Assembly (NCBI RefSeq): GCF_028610705.1
Contig: NZ_JAQQWT010000014.1
Span: 35,199-99,198, forward strand
Length of the DNA: 64,000 nucleotides
Direction of reading: 5' to 3'
Origin: Halalkalibacter alkalisediminis
Lineage (GTDB): Bacteria > Bacillota > Bacilli > Bacillales > Bacillaceae_D
The position numbers and the translations under genes are program-made. Shown here piece after piece: positions 54,266 to 63,139 of the stretch; within the stretch, counting starts at the first letter, position 1; the number at the start of each line of letters is the position of its first letter. The notes beneath the pieces are model-generated. The model was given only the letters and a program-made list of their open reading frames with translations. It made no database searches and was not told the DNA's origin.

Positions 54266-55240
54266 TTAGATACTGCTCCTAAACTCATCAAATTCTTCCT
54301 TTATGTTCTGGAACATCTTCGCATTCCCACCCTTATCAGGATGAAGTATTTTAATCAACTTTTTATATTCCCTTTTAATATCCTCATTGGTAGCTGTGGA
54401 GGATAAACCAAGTTTTTCACGATAATTGATTTCAGGTGAAAAGCTACTAATACCACTTGAAGCGTTTTTATACCACTCATCATATTGCTTCTCTGACTTC
54501 TCTTTATCTTCTTTAAACTGTTTTTCGATTATATCTAATGCTTCATGAACGTCACGATCTTCAGTAGCCCAATTGATTAATATGGTATGAAATTTATCCC
54601 AATCAACAGTATCAACTTTTAGGAAATGGGTTAAATCGTATTTTCTGATCATACCCATATAACGCTCAACATGAGTCAACTTAGCTCCTACCTTAACAAA
54701 ATTACTAAAGAATGCTATATGTTTCTTAAAGTGCTTCTGTTCATTAATCCACCATATTGAAAGGTCAACTTCCTGTTGCTCGTCTATTTCAAAATGATTG
54801 GCAATTAAGAAGGCAAGATCAATTGATATCCTATCGTTCATAATCTTTTTCTTAATTGAGTCAATCAGATTGTAGAAAACATTTATAAACTCGTTAGTGT
54901 ATCTATCTTCACTGACTAACATCTTCTTTTTGTTAAGTTGTTTTTTCAATAGTTCAGTATGCTCATTGTCTAATCGCTCATAATCATTCTGCAATTGACT
55001 ATATTTCGTTGTGTAGTGGTTGAGCTTTGTTTTAAGAGTGTTAATTTCAGCAACCTTATCTCTTCCAGTTCTCTCATTGATGAACCTATTCAAATCCTCT
55101 GCATCAACAAGAAACCCCGCTTTTCTATATTCACTCCTATGAGCCTTGATCTTACCTTCCCTAAGCCACCGTCTTACCGTTTGGATGCTATCAGTTACTC
55201 CTGCTTCCTTCAATTTCTCCAACGCTTGATCTACTGTCAT
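54266..55240 (-). CDS. HTH-coiled-coil-J-domain fusion protein
   Basis: The 324-aa protein has a MerR/excisionase-type HTH (about 1-55: MTVDQALEKLKEAGVTDSIQ, TVRRWLREGKIKAHRS) and a coiled coil (about 60-110). A helical middle follows, then a C-terminal J-domain: YREKLGLSSTATNEDIKREYKKL, then HPDKGG. The intact HPD should stimulate a DnaK ATPase. AGGAGG precedes the ATG at 55240; the open frame beyond it to 55471 has no start site. It may recruit DnaK to the replication origin, as DnaJ does for lambda. Confidence 0.72.
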   Translation of the reverse strand: MTVDQALEKLKEAGVTDSIQTVRRWLREGKIKAHRSEYRKAGFLVDAEDLNRFINERTGRDKVAEINTLKTKLNHYTTKYSQLQNDYERLDNEHTELLKKQLNKKKMLVSEDRYTNEFINVFYNLIDSIKKKIMNDRISIDLAFLIANHFEIDEQQEVDLSIWWINEQKHFKKHIAFFSNFVKVGAKLTHVERYMGMIRKYDLTHFLKVDTVDWDKFHTILINWATEDRDVHEALDIIEKQFKEDKEKSEKQYDEWYKNASSGISSFSPEINYREKLGLSSTATNEDIKREYKKLIKILHPDKGGNAKMFQNIKEEFDEFRSSI

Positions 55241-55756
55241 AAAACCTCCTATTGTTTTGTCGTATATTTTTACACTATGTAATGTTGCAGATAAGAACTT
55301 TGCTTGTGAATTAAATATACCATCCCTCAAAATAGAAAGCAAGCTATTTCCGAACTTTATTTCATTTAATAAATTAAATAATTCGTGTTTCGCTAAACTT
55401 TTAATAGAATACAACATAACAACATTCTTTATTGTTCGGTTTTTACTGATTTCGCCCAATTGAAAATACAACGGTTCAACAATCAGAATGACCTTTTCCG
55501 AATAATTTAGCTGCTAAAGGGTTGATAGTTCATTTTGTATTATTAGAGTGGACACTTGCACATTTCATAAAGACATAAATGTATTTCAATTTTCAATAAA
55601 ACAACCCTTTTAATGAATGACATACTGATCCCACCGATAAGTATGTGGGTGGAAAGATAAAGCTAATTGAACATTCCTACAATGTGTCGGTTTGATAAGT
55701 AGCAATTTTACAAGATGTCAAAACGCTCATTCACTGTAATTTAGCGCCACAGAGTG
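55241..55756. other. Long intergenic region in the replication module
   Basis: No gene with a ribosome site is seen in these 516 bases. The minus frame up to 55471 is open but reads as low-complexity AT-rich sequence. A hairpin (TTTAGCG/CGCTAAA, 55740-55766) overlaps the stop of the next small gene and may end that transcript. The rest shows nothing clear. Confidence 0.45.
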
Positions 55757-55822
55757 TTACGCTAAAAACTCCTCATAGTCCTCTTCAATATTTTCATATA
55801 ATATAGCCAGTGGTTTATTCAT
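55757..55822 (-). CDS. Very small acidic peptide, 21 aa
   Basis: MNKPLAILYENIEEDYEEF plus two residues. GGAGGTCTTACT precedes the ATG, which overlaps the stop of the gene upstream (ATGA). The short length lowers confidence. Confidence 0.4.
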   Translation of the reverse strand: MNKPLAILYENIEEDYEEFLA

Positions 55823-55935
55823 AGTAAGACCTCCATTGACCAAACTGAAAAAATAAATAGTGAAACAATGACAGCAGAAACAACAACGATTACCTTATCT
55901 GTTTCGATTGATTTTAAGCGTCCTAGGAGTCTCAT
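55819..55935 (-). CDS. Small single-TM protein, 38 aa
   Basis: The short basic start (MRLLGRLKSIETDK) precedes a membrane helix (VIVVVSAVIVSLFIFSVW). Its ATG overlaps the stop of the preceding gene as ATGA, so it is translationally coupled. The function is unknown. Confidence 0.5.
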   Translation of the reverse strand: MRLLGRLKSIETDKVIVVVSAVIVSLFIFSVWSMEVLL

Positions 55936-56726
55936 GCTGACACCTCTAACCAACTAGGAAGGTTATTTACCTCACGTCTCTTTTGTTCACCCATGACTCT
56001 CACAAACGCTGAATACACATAACCCACAAAGTCCTTTTTGATGCGATTCGATTTCTTGTAGAATACACAGCCCTTAAATGTGCTAATAATAGTGTTTAAC
56101 ATGCCTAGAATGTCATGTATGCCTGTTTTGGTAGCTGCGAGAAGAACTTTACCCCACAACTTAAATATCATGTCAGCATTGTAATAGGGCTTCAAAGCAG
56201 TAACGAAGTCTTTAGGTATGTGGTTAGGAACATAAGACTCATCTAATTGTTGAATAGTCGGTTCTGGCTTACGTATTGCTTTAGAAGTATTAGATTGTTT
56301 TTGAGTTTTAATTAAGCTTGCCTTATTGTCATCCCTTAGCTTCTTTTCACATTTAATGCTTTCACATTGCAATATAACGTAGATATTAGCCCCCTGCTTG
56401 GCTCTTCTTGATTTGGTAAGGGAATATGTCTCGACAATTTGAAGCACACCCATATCAACTAATTTAGCCGTGTATCTAGAGATTGAACGCTCTGACAATT
56501 CTAGTTCATTAGCTAACTCTGAAACTTTCCTCCAACTAACTCCTGTGTGCGCTTCAAAAGTCGAGTATTGAGACAATAAGCGTAAGAATTGACGTTCATT
56601 ACGGTTAAGAGATGAATTTTTACAATGTGCGTTGATATGCTTGTTCATTTCTGAAACATTAGTAAACTGTTTGAACTGACGTAGCTTTTGAAATTCGTTT
56701 TGTGAAATCATGATTCTTTTTTGCAT
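55932..56726 (-). CDS. Winged-helix replication or regulatory protein
   Basis: The 264-aa protein has NRNERQFLRLLSQYSTFEA, then an HTH (WRKVSELANELELSERSISR, RYTAKLVDMGVLQI), as in plasmid-type replication or partition proteins of Bacillus. The C-terminal half is basic and helical. ACAGGAGGGC precedes the ATG at 56726. The leader carries a hairpin complementary to a plus-strand RNA (56818-56887), so control by antisense RNA is likely. Confidence 0.62.
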   Translation of the reverse strand: MQKRIMISQNEFQKLRQFKQFTNVSEMNKHINAHCKNSSLNRNERQFLRLLSQYSTFEAHTGVSWRKVSELANELELSERSISRYTAKLVDMGVLQIVETYSLTKSRRAKQGANIYVILQCESIKCEKKLRDDNKASLIKTQKQSNTSKAIRKPEPTIQQLDESYVPNHIPKDFVTALKPYYNADMIFKLWGKVLLAATKTGIHDILGMLNTIISTFKGCVFYKKSNRIKKDFVGYVYSAFVRVMGEQKRREVNNLPSWLEVSA

Positions 56727-56782
56727 AATAAAAAGCCCTCCTGTAATTGTGATCTTAAAAATGAACACAATACGAGCAAGAC

Positions 56783-56811
56783 TTGACCTTATATTTATAG
56801 TTTTATAAAAT
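56783..56811 (+). promoter_or_regulatory. Sigma-A promoter for an antisense RNA
   Basis: TTGACC, a 17-base spacer and TAAAAT lie on the plus strand, opposite the leader of the gene at 56726. Confidence 0.6.
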
Positions 56812-56817
56812 AAGGTT

Positions 56818-56887
56818 AGTTTATGGATGTCTGCTCGTACTGCAGATGTAGGATTGCAGAAGTTGCAGCTTCTACAATCCTTTTTTA
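56818..56887 (+). ncRNA. Putative countertranscribed antisense RNA
   Basis: A roughly 70-nt RNA is bounded by the promoter at 56783 and the terminator GGATTG-AGAAG...CTTCT-CAATCC with TTTTTT. It is fully antisense to the leader of the gene starting at 56726. That leader also has a long-range pair (TACGAGCA at 56771 with TGCTCGTA at 56832) that an antisense RNA would disturb. Confidence 0.55.
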
Positions 56888-56903
56888 TTAAATATCCTGC
56901 CTC

Positions 56904-57125
56904 TCAATACCACTCTCCGCTAGTGTTGTAATGCCACCAATCTCCATTTTTAAAGAAAACCTTTAGGCAACGTATGGTGTTATCCCATTTAACGTGCTTT
57001 ATTTGATCAATAGTGTACTTTTCTCTTGAAGCAGTGCTCATAGCCCCCATGTGAAGTTTGTAAGTTCGATTAAACAATTCTTTAAGTACCTCAGGTAAAG
57101 ATGAATAGCCTTTTATTGAATTCAT
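56904..57125 (-). CDS. Small KTSC-like hypothetical protein
   Basis: The 73-aa protein has a C-terminal beta segment (CLKVFFKNGDWWHYNTSGEW) resembling KTSC-type domains, after a helical start (MNSIKGYSSLPEVLKELF). AGGAGG precedes the ATG at 57125. The function is unknown. Confidence 0.55.
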   Translation of the reverse strand: MNSIKGYSSLPEVLKELFNRTYKLHMGAMSTASREKYTIDQIKHVKWDNTIRCLKVFFKNGDWWHYNTSGEWY

Positions 57126-57147
57126 TATTAATGCCTCCTTTTGAGAA

Positions 57148-57180
57148 TAAAAAAAAGAGCACCTAAGAAAGGCACTCTTA
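57148..57180 (-). terminator. Intrinsic terminator near the right end
   Basis: AGAGTGCCT pairs with AGGTGCTCT, followed by eight T on the minus strand. It would insulate the phage replication region from transcription entering from the host side. Confidence 0.7.
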
Positions 57181-57319
57181 TCAAAATTCAAGTCACAAAA
57201 AATCACAAACTTGTCTTTAAAACTATTAAATTCCTCTATTAAGTAGATGTCAGCCCATTTATATACAACCTTGTAACCCCTGATAAATCAACATTTTCCA
57301 TAAAAACAATACTAGAAAT

Positions 57320-57426
57320 CCATCTTGACAGACTCATCCATTTTTATGAGAAGCATGATTTTGATGTTGAGGTTGATTATGAGCAAAAATACGGAGAAAT
57401 TGTGTGGAATTCTGATTACTAACGCT
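57320..57426 (+). repeat. attR (107-bp direct repeat, displaced host gene end)
   Basis: It matches attL except at 57383 (G in place of T, changing Asp to Glu). It contains the original last 35 codons of the host gene. It leads into that gene's native terminator (AACGCTCA/TGAGCGTT with eight T, 57421-57450). Confidence 0.93.
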
Positions 57427-57450
57427 CATACATGTGAGCGTTATTTTTTT
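57421..57450 (+). terminator. Native terminator of the att-site gene
   Basis: AACGCTCA pairs with TGAGCGTT and is followed by ATTTTTTTT. It has been separated from its gene by the prophage. Confidence 0.85.
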
Positions 57451-57661
57451 TATTTATTACTATAGGTTAAACAGAACGGGTGCATCGTTAGAAGTTAACA
57501 GTTTTACGCTTTATTTTATCGGCCTTTTCCCAAACTATTTCGATCACTTTAATTCATATATCAGACACTTCTGCTTACATATCGGTCAACGCTCTTTTTT
57601 CGGTCTACGACACACCGAAAAAAGGCCGAATCTCATACGATTTGGCCTTTTTACATGAATC
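57451..57661. other. Intergenic region with a terminator
   Basis: A hairpin (AAAAAGGCC/GGCCTTTTT with an inner GAATC/GATTT, about 57613-57653) lies just past the lipoprotein gene and can terminate it on the minus strand. A plus-strand open frame here (57434-57658) runs through both terminators and is not taken as a gene. Confidence 0.6.
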
Positions 57662-58294
57662 TTAAAAATCAACCGTCTCGAGCATCGCCCACATACTCGG
57701 ACCAGCGCCTTCTGCTGGTTCTTTATTAGGAAGGAAGATCGTAAATTCGATTAACTGACCGTTATACTCTTTTGCCACATACGTAATAGATGTAATCTCT
57801 CCGTTGGATTCCACTAATTCATGTAAAGCAAATTCAGCATCAGCTATGGGGATCTCAACATCTTCTTCGATCTCTCCATTCGCATGCTCCATGATTGTGT
57901 TCTTAATTTGATCTGCGTCTGCACCAGCACCATGTACGTTAATACGAGTAAAAAAACGATCATCATAAGTAGAGAAAATCACATCACGTTCAGGTTCTTC
58001 ACTAACCAATTGGTAATCTTCTAATACATAGATGGAGTAACCTAGACCACTTCTGTTGAATTGAGCTTTTCTCATTTCAGTTTCGCCTTCTACTTCTACT
58101 GAAATTTCTTTGATCTCGGAGGCATCTATTCCACCTGAAGCTAAAGGATCTTCTCCAACATCGTTCTCCACTTCTACTCCTACATCACCTGAAACAACAT
58201 CTTCTTCCTCGGTTTCATCCGTTGTAGCCGTGCCACAACCTACTAGACCTATTAACATAAATGCCATGTAGCTAACCATTATTAATTTTTTCAT
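57662..58294 (-). CDS. Secreted lipoprotein of unknown function
   Basis: The 210-aa protein has a signal peptide with lipobox LVGCG, an acidic linker (about 25-60) and a beta-rich domain with EGETEMRKAQFNRSGLGYSIYV, then FTRINVHGAGADADQIK. GGAGGAACTAAAT precedes the ATG at 58294. No family is recognised. It is anchored on the outer face of the membrane. Confidence 0.72.
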   Translation of the reverse strand: MKKLIMVSYMAFMLIGLVGCGTATTDETEEEDVVSGDVGVEVENDVGEDPLASGGIDASEIKEISVEVEGETEMRKAQFNRSGLGYSIYVLEDYQLVSEEPERDVIFSTYDDRFFTRINVHGAGADADQIKNTIMEHANGEIEEDVEIPIADAEFALHELVESNGEITSITYVAKEYNGQLIEFTIFLPNKEPAEGAGPSMWAMLETVDF

Positions 58295-58363
58295 ATTTAG
58301 TTCCTCCATAAGTGATGTTGTTCTTTTCACTTATAGAACGATCAACATCTTAAAATGGTTTCA

Positions 58364-58819
58364 CTAACGTGACATTAAATAACTAAGGGTCCCAGTTAAC
58401 ACACCTAACATGGCTCCTCCAACTACTTCTTCAGGCAGATGACCTAATCGTTCACGTAATTTGACCGATTTTTCTCGGTTCGTAACTTGTTCATGTATCC
58501 CTTTTAATTGCTGTAGTTCTTCATCCATTTTATTTACTTTTAGTGTTAGTTCACCTGTTTGTCTTCGTATGCCTTGCGCGTCATACATGACAATTAATCC
58601 AAATACTGTAGACAAGGCAAAATCGACAGAAGGTACACCACGGTCTAATGCTACATAGGTTGCTAGTGCGGTTACCCCTGCTGAATGTGAGCTAGGCATC
58701 CCTCCTGTTTCAAACAGAAGACGAGGATCCCATTCACCAGTTTGTGCTTTATTGATTGGAATCTTTAAAGATTGTGCGATCCCAATTGTTGCTAATGCTG
58801 TTATCATTGGACGATTCAT
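58364..58819 (-). CDS. yuiD: YuiD-like divergent PAP2 family protein (DUF212)
   Basis: The 151-aa protein has the family blocks GGMPSSHSAGVTALATYVAL, GLIVMYDAQGIRRQTGE, LGHLPEEVVGGAMLG. These are the PAP2-like acid phosphatase motifs in a small membrane protein. The enzymatic role is unproven. GGAGGTGAAG precedes the ATG at 58819. Confidence 0.9.
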   Translation of the reverse strand: MNRPMITALATIGIAQSLKIPINKAQTGEWDPRLLFETGGMPSSHSAGVTALATYVALDRGVPSVDFALSTVFGLIVMYDAQGIRRQTGELTLKVNKMDEELQQLKGIHEQVTNREKSVKLRERLGHLPEEVVGGAMLGVLTGTLSYLMSR

Positions 58820-58873
58820 AGGCTTCACCTCCATTATATCGTTTGAAAATAAGGGTAGAAGTATGCACAACTC

Positions 58874-60253
58874 CTACTCGATCTTAATTACCTTTTTTTG
58901 TTCAATCATTTGTTCATATCCAATATTATCAATTTTCACTTGAAGATCATCCGCTTCAATCGAAGAGATATTCATTACCTCAGCGGTAACGAAATCAGGC
59001 CCAATCCCTGTCGAACCATAAAACTCATCTCCGAGTGGTTCATAATCATTTATGGAATAAGACAAATAATTAGCGAGTTTTTCTTGATCATTATCGTTTA
59101 ACATAGCTCTTGTCCTAAGCGAAGAAGGCAAAAGATGAATAGCAGAACCCTCGTGTTCTAATTGAACCTCCCAAAATAAGCTCCCTTCTCGATAAGACAC
59201 TGAACGTAACCCCATTTCTATTCCTAAAACAGAGCCTATCTCTTCGTTCAATTCAAATTGTTTTTCCATTTGTAAATGAACCATTAAATCATCTTTCTCA
59301 ATTGGAATCGTGAATTCTACTTTCTCTTCGCTCATAAATCCAGCCGTATGTAACTCGATTTCAATTTCATTAGGTAATTGAGTGAACGGTGCAAAGATGA
59401 GTGTCGATTCATCATCCATTCCTCTAAAAAAATACCCATATCTCTGCTCACCCTTATCTGTTGAAAGTGTAAACCCCAAGTGCTCCATTCGATCGATCTT
59501 TTTATTTTCAACATCAAGATTCAACATCATATGTACGGGGCTTACCATGAACGAGTGTAAATGAACATCAACTTCCTCCGTTGAAAAAACCTCATTAATC
59601 TCAACATCAATGATGTTTACTTCATTAGAATTGTAACTAACAGCAATAGTTTGATCTTCAATTATATGACGCTTCGTTCGATTAAAAACGATCATGTTGG
59701 TAAAAGACATTTCTTCTATTTCTTCTACCACTTCACCATTTTTAGCCAGCAAGGGTGCGTAAGTTACACGACTATGATATCGTCCATCAACCATTCGATT
59801 ATCTTCCACTGTCCAATTATCATCATACCCTCCCCAGTTCGGGACTTCTTCATCGCCGGGTAGGCTTAATGTAGCCGTCCATGTTGGTAGGTCAAACTCT
59901 TCTTCGATCTCTTCAGTAATGTCAACACTATAGAATACATGTATTTGGTGAGGTGTATACCAAATTTCTTCTATTCGTAATGTTCCTTCTCCATTTTCAT
60001 ATAGCCATTCTTCTTCGTATTCTCTGGTTAAGCCTTGCTCACGCGCCCATTTCAGTCCTGGTGTTTTATCAAGCTTTATTGCATCCCACTCTTGTTGCGT
60101 CGCTTTTTTGATATGGAGGGAAGAGTCGATCAGATGTTGGTCGTTTTTTTCGACTTCCTTCATTTCTACAACTTCTTCATTTTTATTTAGAAGAGGAAGA
60201 ACACTAATTAAACCAATGAGCATTATTATGATGAACGTTTTTTGTTTTGTCAC
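58874..60253 (-). CDS. Membrane-anchored extracellular protein, family unknown
   Basis: This 459-aa protein has one N-terminal hydrophobic segment (about 4-22) and a long acidic beta-rich ectodomain (WYTPHQIHVFYSVDI, THEE-type strands, WGGYDDNWTVEDN). It starts at GTG after GGGGAGAG. The composition resembles DUF4179-like anti-sigma-associated ectodomains, but this is uncertain. No sigma factor gene is nearby. Confidence 0.65.
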   Translation of the reverse strand: MTKQKTFIIIMLIGLISVLPLLNKNEEVVEMKEVEKNDQHLIDSSLHIKKATQQEWDAIKLDKTPGLKWAREQGLTREYEEEWLYENGEGTLRIEEIWYTPHQIHVFYSVDITEEIEEEFDLPTWTATLSLPGDEEVPNWGGYDDNWTVEDNRMVDGRYHSRVTYAPLLAKNGEVVEEIEEMSFTNMIVFNRTKRHIIEDQTIAVSYNSNEVNIIDVEINEVFSTEEVDVHLHSFMVSPVHMMLNLDVENKKIDRMEHLGFTLSTDKGEQRYGYFFRGMDDESTLIFAPFTQLPNEIEIELHTAGFMSEEKVEFTIPIEKDDLMVHLQMEKQFELNEEIGSVLGIEMGLRSVSYREGSLFWEVQLEHEGSAIHLLPSSLRTRAMLNDNDQEKLANYLSYSINDYEPLGDEFYGSTGIGPDFVTAEVMNISSIEADDLQVKIDNIGYEQMIEQKKVIKIE

Positions 60254-60335
60254 TCATCTCTCCCCTTTATATTTTTAACCTTACCACAGATAAAAGCTGT
60301 CGAGAACTAGAATTGTCCTCCACAGCTTTCATTCA

Positions 60336-61229
60336 TTAACTCCTATTTTTTCTTTTTTTCATAAATAAAAGGAATGCCCCTATAAACAAAGCAATGGGTA
60401 GCAGAATAGGACTTAATCCAACGAAAAAAACAACAATACCTGAACTTACTCGAATCATTGCATTAATCGTCTCAATAAAGAGCTTCTGTGCGCGCTCCCA
60501 TGTATTTAAATTTTCCCCTTGAATGGTCGCAGACAAACTATTTTCTTGAATATGAATCGAAACGGTTGAAAATTCCACTTGATTTTCAATGTATTGTTTT
60601 CTTCCAAGCATTTGCTCAATCTCTGCTTGCACAGTGGCTAACTCATTAGAGATCTTTAATAAGTTCTCAGTATTATCGGCCTTATCCATAAAACCTAATA
60701 ATCGTTCTTCCACAACCCTTTTTGCTTTCAACCTAGATTCTAAGTCCACAAACTCTTCGGTTACATCGTTTCCTGATGTTTGTTGTTCGATCACTTTCCA
60801 CTGTTGAGTAGCCAAATGTTCGAGTAAAGGTTGAAAATCTCCCTTTGGCACTCTGACAATCATGGAGCCATTTAGTTGACCATCTATGCCTTCATGATAG
60901 TAGGATTCCACGACATAGCCACCAATGCTTTTTACTTTCCCCTGGATTTCATTTCTAGCTTTAAGGTAATCGTTCACTTCGATCAAAATATTTCCATGAT
61001 GAATAACCATACGATCACTACTGAAATCCGTTGTGAGTAAGGCTCCATCATCCGCAGCCATCTCCATTTCCATATCCATTTCTTTCATATTCGAGACAGC
61101 TTTATAAGAGTCTTCCGTCCCACCATCCATTGATAAAGCACGAGACTCTGTTGATTGATCTTGGTTACTGCATCCTAATATAACAAATACTAATCCAAAC
61201 AACGCTAATATTAACCTTAATTTACTCAT
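60336..61229 (-). CDS. DUF4349 lipoprotein
   Basis: The 297-aa protein has a lipobox (VILGCSNQ), then the DUF4349 core: ILIEVNDYLKARNEIQGKV, GGYVVESYYHEG, MIVRVPKGDFQPLLEHL, SGNDVTEEFVDLESRLKA. A coiled coil and a C-terminal membrane helix with a basic end (FMKKRKNRS) follow. The function of the family is unknown. AGAGGTGG precedes the ATG at 61229. Confidence 0.85.
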   Translation of the reverse strand: MSKLRLILALFGLVFVILGCSNQDQSTESRALSMDGGTEDSYKAVSNMKEMDMEMEMAADDGALLTTDFSSDRMVIHHGNILIEVNDYLKARNEIQGKVKSIGGYVVESYYHEGIDGQLNGSMIVRVPKGDFQPLLEHLATQQWKVIEQQTSGNDVTEEFVDLESRLKAKRVVEERLLGFMDKADNTENLLKISNELATVQAEIEQMLGRKQYIENQVEFSTVSIHIQENSLSATIQGENLNTWERAQKLFIETINAMIRVSSGIVVFFVGLSPILLPIALFIGAFLLFMKKRKNRS

Positions 61230-61391
61230 AACCCACCTCTTTTTTTGTAATAAAACGAACAAAGTTGGGTAATAGTTACAACCAAGATAATTTACTATTC
61301 TGTGTAATACGTGTATAGGCTTTCACGAATTTACTCTTTTAACGTAATGGGGTAAGATTTATAAGCAAATTTGATTGAAGGAGTTTATGTA

Positions 61392-62927
61392 ATGGAAATT
61401 ATTGAACAAATTACTCATTTACAAGTTATTAACCAGTTTTGGATTTTGTTATTTTTCCTCGTGCCTATGGTTCTCATCTCTAGAACGGTTGTAGCAGGTA
61501 CGAGATTTTCTCCTATTTTAATTATTGTTATTTTTGGACTATTACTTGGATTTATATTAGTCAATGTTGGGATTGCTACACCTGGATTAGTTGAATTCCC
61601 TTTTGTTGACTTAATGGCGAGAACGACTATCATCGCTCTAATTGTTTCCTTTTTTGTTGGTGGGCAAGAGCTTAGAAAGATTCTAGGTAACAAAGATTTA
61701 GAAGTCGATGATATTGTTGTAGCCTCTGATGAAGAAACGCTTTTAGGAACTAGTCGCACTCAATTCATATTTATCATCCGAGCATTTTTCTTATTACTTG
61801 GAATTGAAGGCTTCACAAGAATGATCCTTCAGGGACAAGCACAAGGAATAGACGTTTATAACCCTTTGATCGCTTATATCGGGATTGTATTAGCCGTTAT
61901 CTTAATTGATAACCGTGCTCAAATAAAAAACAAACATGCTTATATCCGTAAAGGGCTTATAGAATTAGCTCTAATCATTATTGTATTAATTTTGTCTTAT
62001 CATATTGCACAATTATTTAGTTCTATCATTGCGCTTCCGCAAATTTTCTTCGCTATGATGATTTCAGCAGCAATTGGAGCGATCTTTTATAATTGGACTT
62101 TCGGGCCAACCGTTCGTGCCCTTTTATTTGCGGGTATTCCAGTTGTCCTCGCAGCTAACTTTATGGTCGGAGGTTCTAGAATTGGAGATGCCTTTGCCAT
62201 AGAAGGGATGAACTCCGTGTTAGCATACGGATTTTTCGGTCAACTTTTTTGGATGTTTGGTGGAATTTCACTCATTATGTTCATTGCCAAAACGGCCAAT
62301 ACTCGCAATTTAGCACCTGGTATGGCAGGCTCTCTTTCTCACTCTGGGTTAACCGGAGCTTGCACAGCTGGAGATTTTGGGAAAGTCGCGGCAAAACGTG
62401 CCCCGATTATGATTAACATTCCGTTTTTTGGTCATATTTTTGTCTTTTCCATTCTAGCAATTAGTGCTGAGCGTGGTTCATTATGGCTTGGACCAACAGC
62501 TATTATTGTAGCCATTGGTGTTGGCTTAACCGCCTTATCCTTAATCAATTTAAGAAAAGCAAATGGAGATGACCGTAAAGAAGTAAAAGCATTAATGCAG
62601 TTTTCTTTTGGTTGGCAGATCTGTGCCGTTTTTGGTGGTCTTGCCTTGCTAAGTTTAAGTTCGATGTCATTTGAATATACGGCAATGGCGCAAACATCGG
62701 CGATATCACATTTTGGTCTATTTGCTGCCATACAAGGTGAAATGTTTGGTATGGATGCTGCATTACTTATTCCGTTTATTTTCTCAATGCCATTTTTGGT
62801 TCACCCGTTAGTTTTCTATATGTTCGGTAAAGCAATGGAACGTAATGGAGAAATGCCAGTGAAACCAGTTTATATCCTTTCACTAGTTGGGGTTGTCGGG
62901 GTTGTGTTTGCTTTATTTTTAATATAA
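61392..62927 (+). CDS. Large multi-pass membrane protein, possible transporter
   Basis: The 511-aa protein has about 11-12 hydrophobic segments and a short cytoplasmic loop (about 108-125). A conserved-looking Gly/Thr segment (AGSLSHSGLTGACTAGDFGK) could be a substrate site. The family is not recognised with confidence. GAAGGAG lies upstream of the ATG at 61392. It is monocistronic with a terminator. Confidence 0.65.
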   Translation: MEIIEQITHLQVINQFWILLFFLVPMVLISRTVVAGTRFSPILIIVIFGLLLGFILVNVGIATPGLVEFPFVDLMARTTIIALIVSFFVGGQELRKILGNKDLEVDDIVVASDEETLLGTSRTQFIFIIRAFFLLLGIEGFTRMILQGQAQGIDVYNPLIAYIGIVLAVILIDNRAQIKNKHAYIRKGLIELALIIIVLILSYHIAQLFSSIIALPQIFFAMMISAAIGAIFYNWTFGPTVRALLFAGIPVVLAANFMVGGSRIGDAFAIEGMNSVLAYGFFGQLFWMFGGISLIMFIAKTANTRNLAPGMAGSLSHSGLTGACTAGDFGKVAAKRAPIMINIPFFGHIFVFSILAISAERGSLWLGPTAIIVAIGVGLTALSLINLRKANGDDRKEVKALMQFSFGWQICAVFGGLALLSLSSMSFEYTAMAQTSAISHFGLFAAIQGEMFGMDAALLIPFIFSMPFLVHPLVFYMFGKAMERNGEMPVKPVYILSLVGVVGVVFALFLI

Positions 62928-62933
62928 GAATAT

Positions 62934-62975
62934 AAAAGGGTGACATAGAGATTGAATCTATGTCACCCTTTTTTA
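62934..62975 (+). terminator. Intrinsic terminator
   Basis: AAAGGGTGACATAGA pairs with TCTATGTCACCCTTT and is followed by TTTATT. Confidence 0.9.
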
Positions 62976-62984
62976 TTGACTTTT

Positions 62985-63110
62985 TCAAGAAAAAGCTTTA
63001 AATCCAAAAACAAAATGTACAATTAAAAAAACGATAATCATCATTACCAGCCCAAAAAGTAACCCAATCATTGGTTCAGTTAATTCACGATTCACTCTTT
63101 TTTTTAACAT
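62985..63110 (-). CDS. Small single-TM protein, 41 aa
   Basis: The basic start MLKKRVNRELTEPM precedes one membrane helix (IGLLFGLVMMIIVFLIVHF). GGAGCTAAAGAGAA precedes the ATG. The function is unknown. Confidence 0.6.
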   Translation of the reverse strand: MLKKRVNRELTEPMIGLLFGLVMMIIVFLIVHFVFGFKAFS

Positions 63111-63139
63111 TTCTCTTTAGCTCCTTTACGATTTCGTTC

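Larger units (their letters stand above)
18937..57426. mobile_element. Complete-looking cos-type siphoviral prophage, 38.4 kb
   Basis: Two 107-bp direct repeats with one mismatch lie 38,383 bp apart and enclose a tyrosine integrase. Between them are a repressor-type HTH, a full HK97-type head and siphovirus tail module, lysis genes and a replication region. Late genes are all on the minus strand, while lysogenic cargo is mostly on the plus strand. Some accessory genes are broken, but all core structural genes look intact. Confidence 0.95.

Noticed and set aside
55241..55471. N-terminal extension of the J-domain protein
   Set aside because: A strong AGGAGG precedes the ATG at 55240, and the extension is AT-rich without domain features.
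57434..57658. Plus-strand open frame of 74 codons next to attR
   Set aside because: It starts inside one terminator and runs through another, has no ribosome site and reads as low-complexity sequence.
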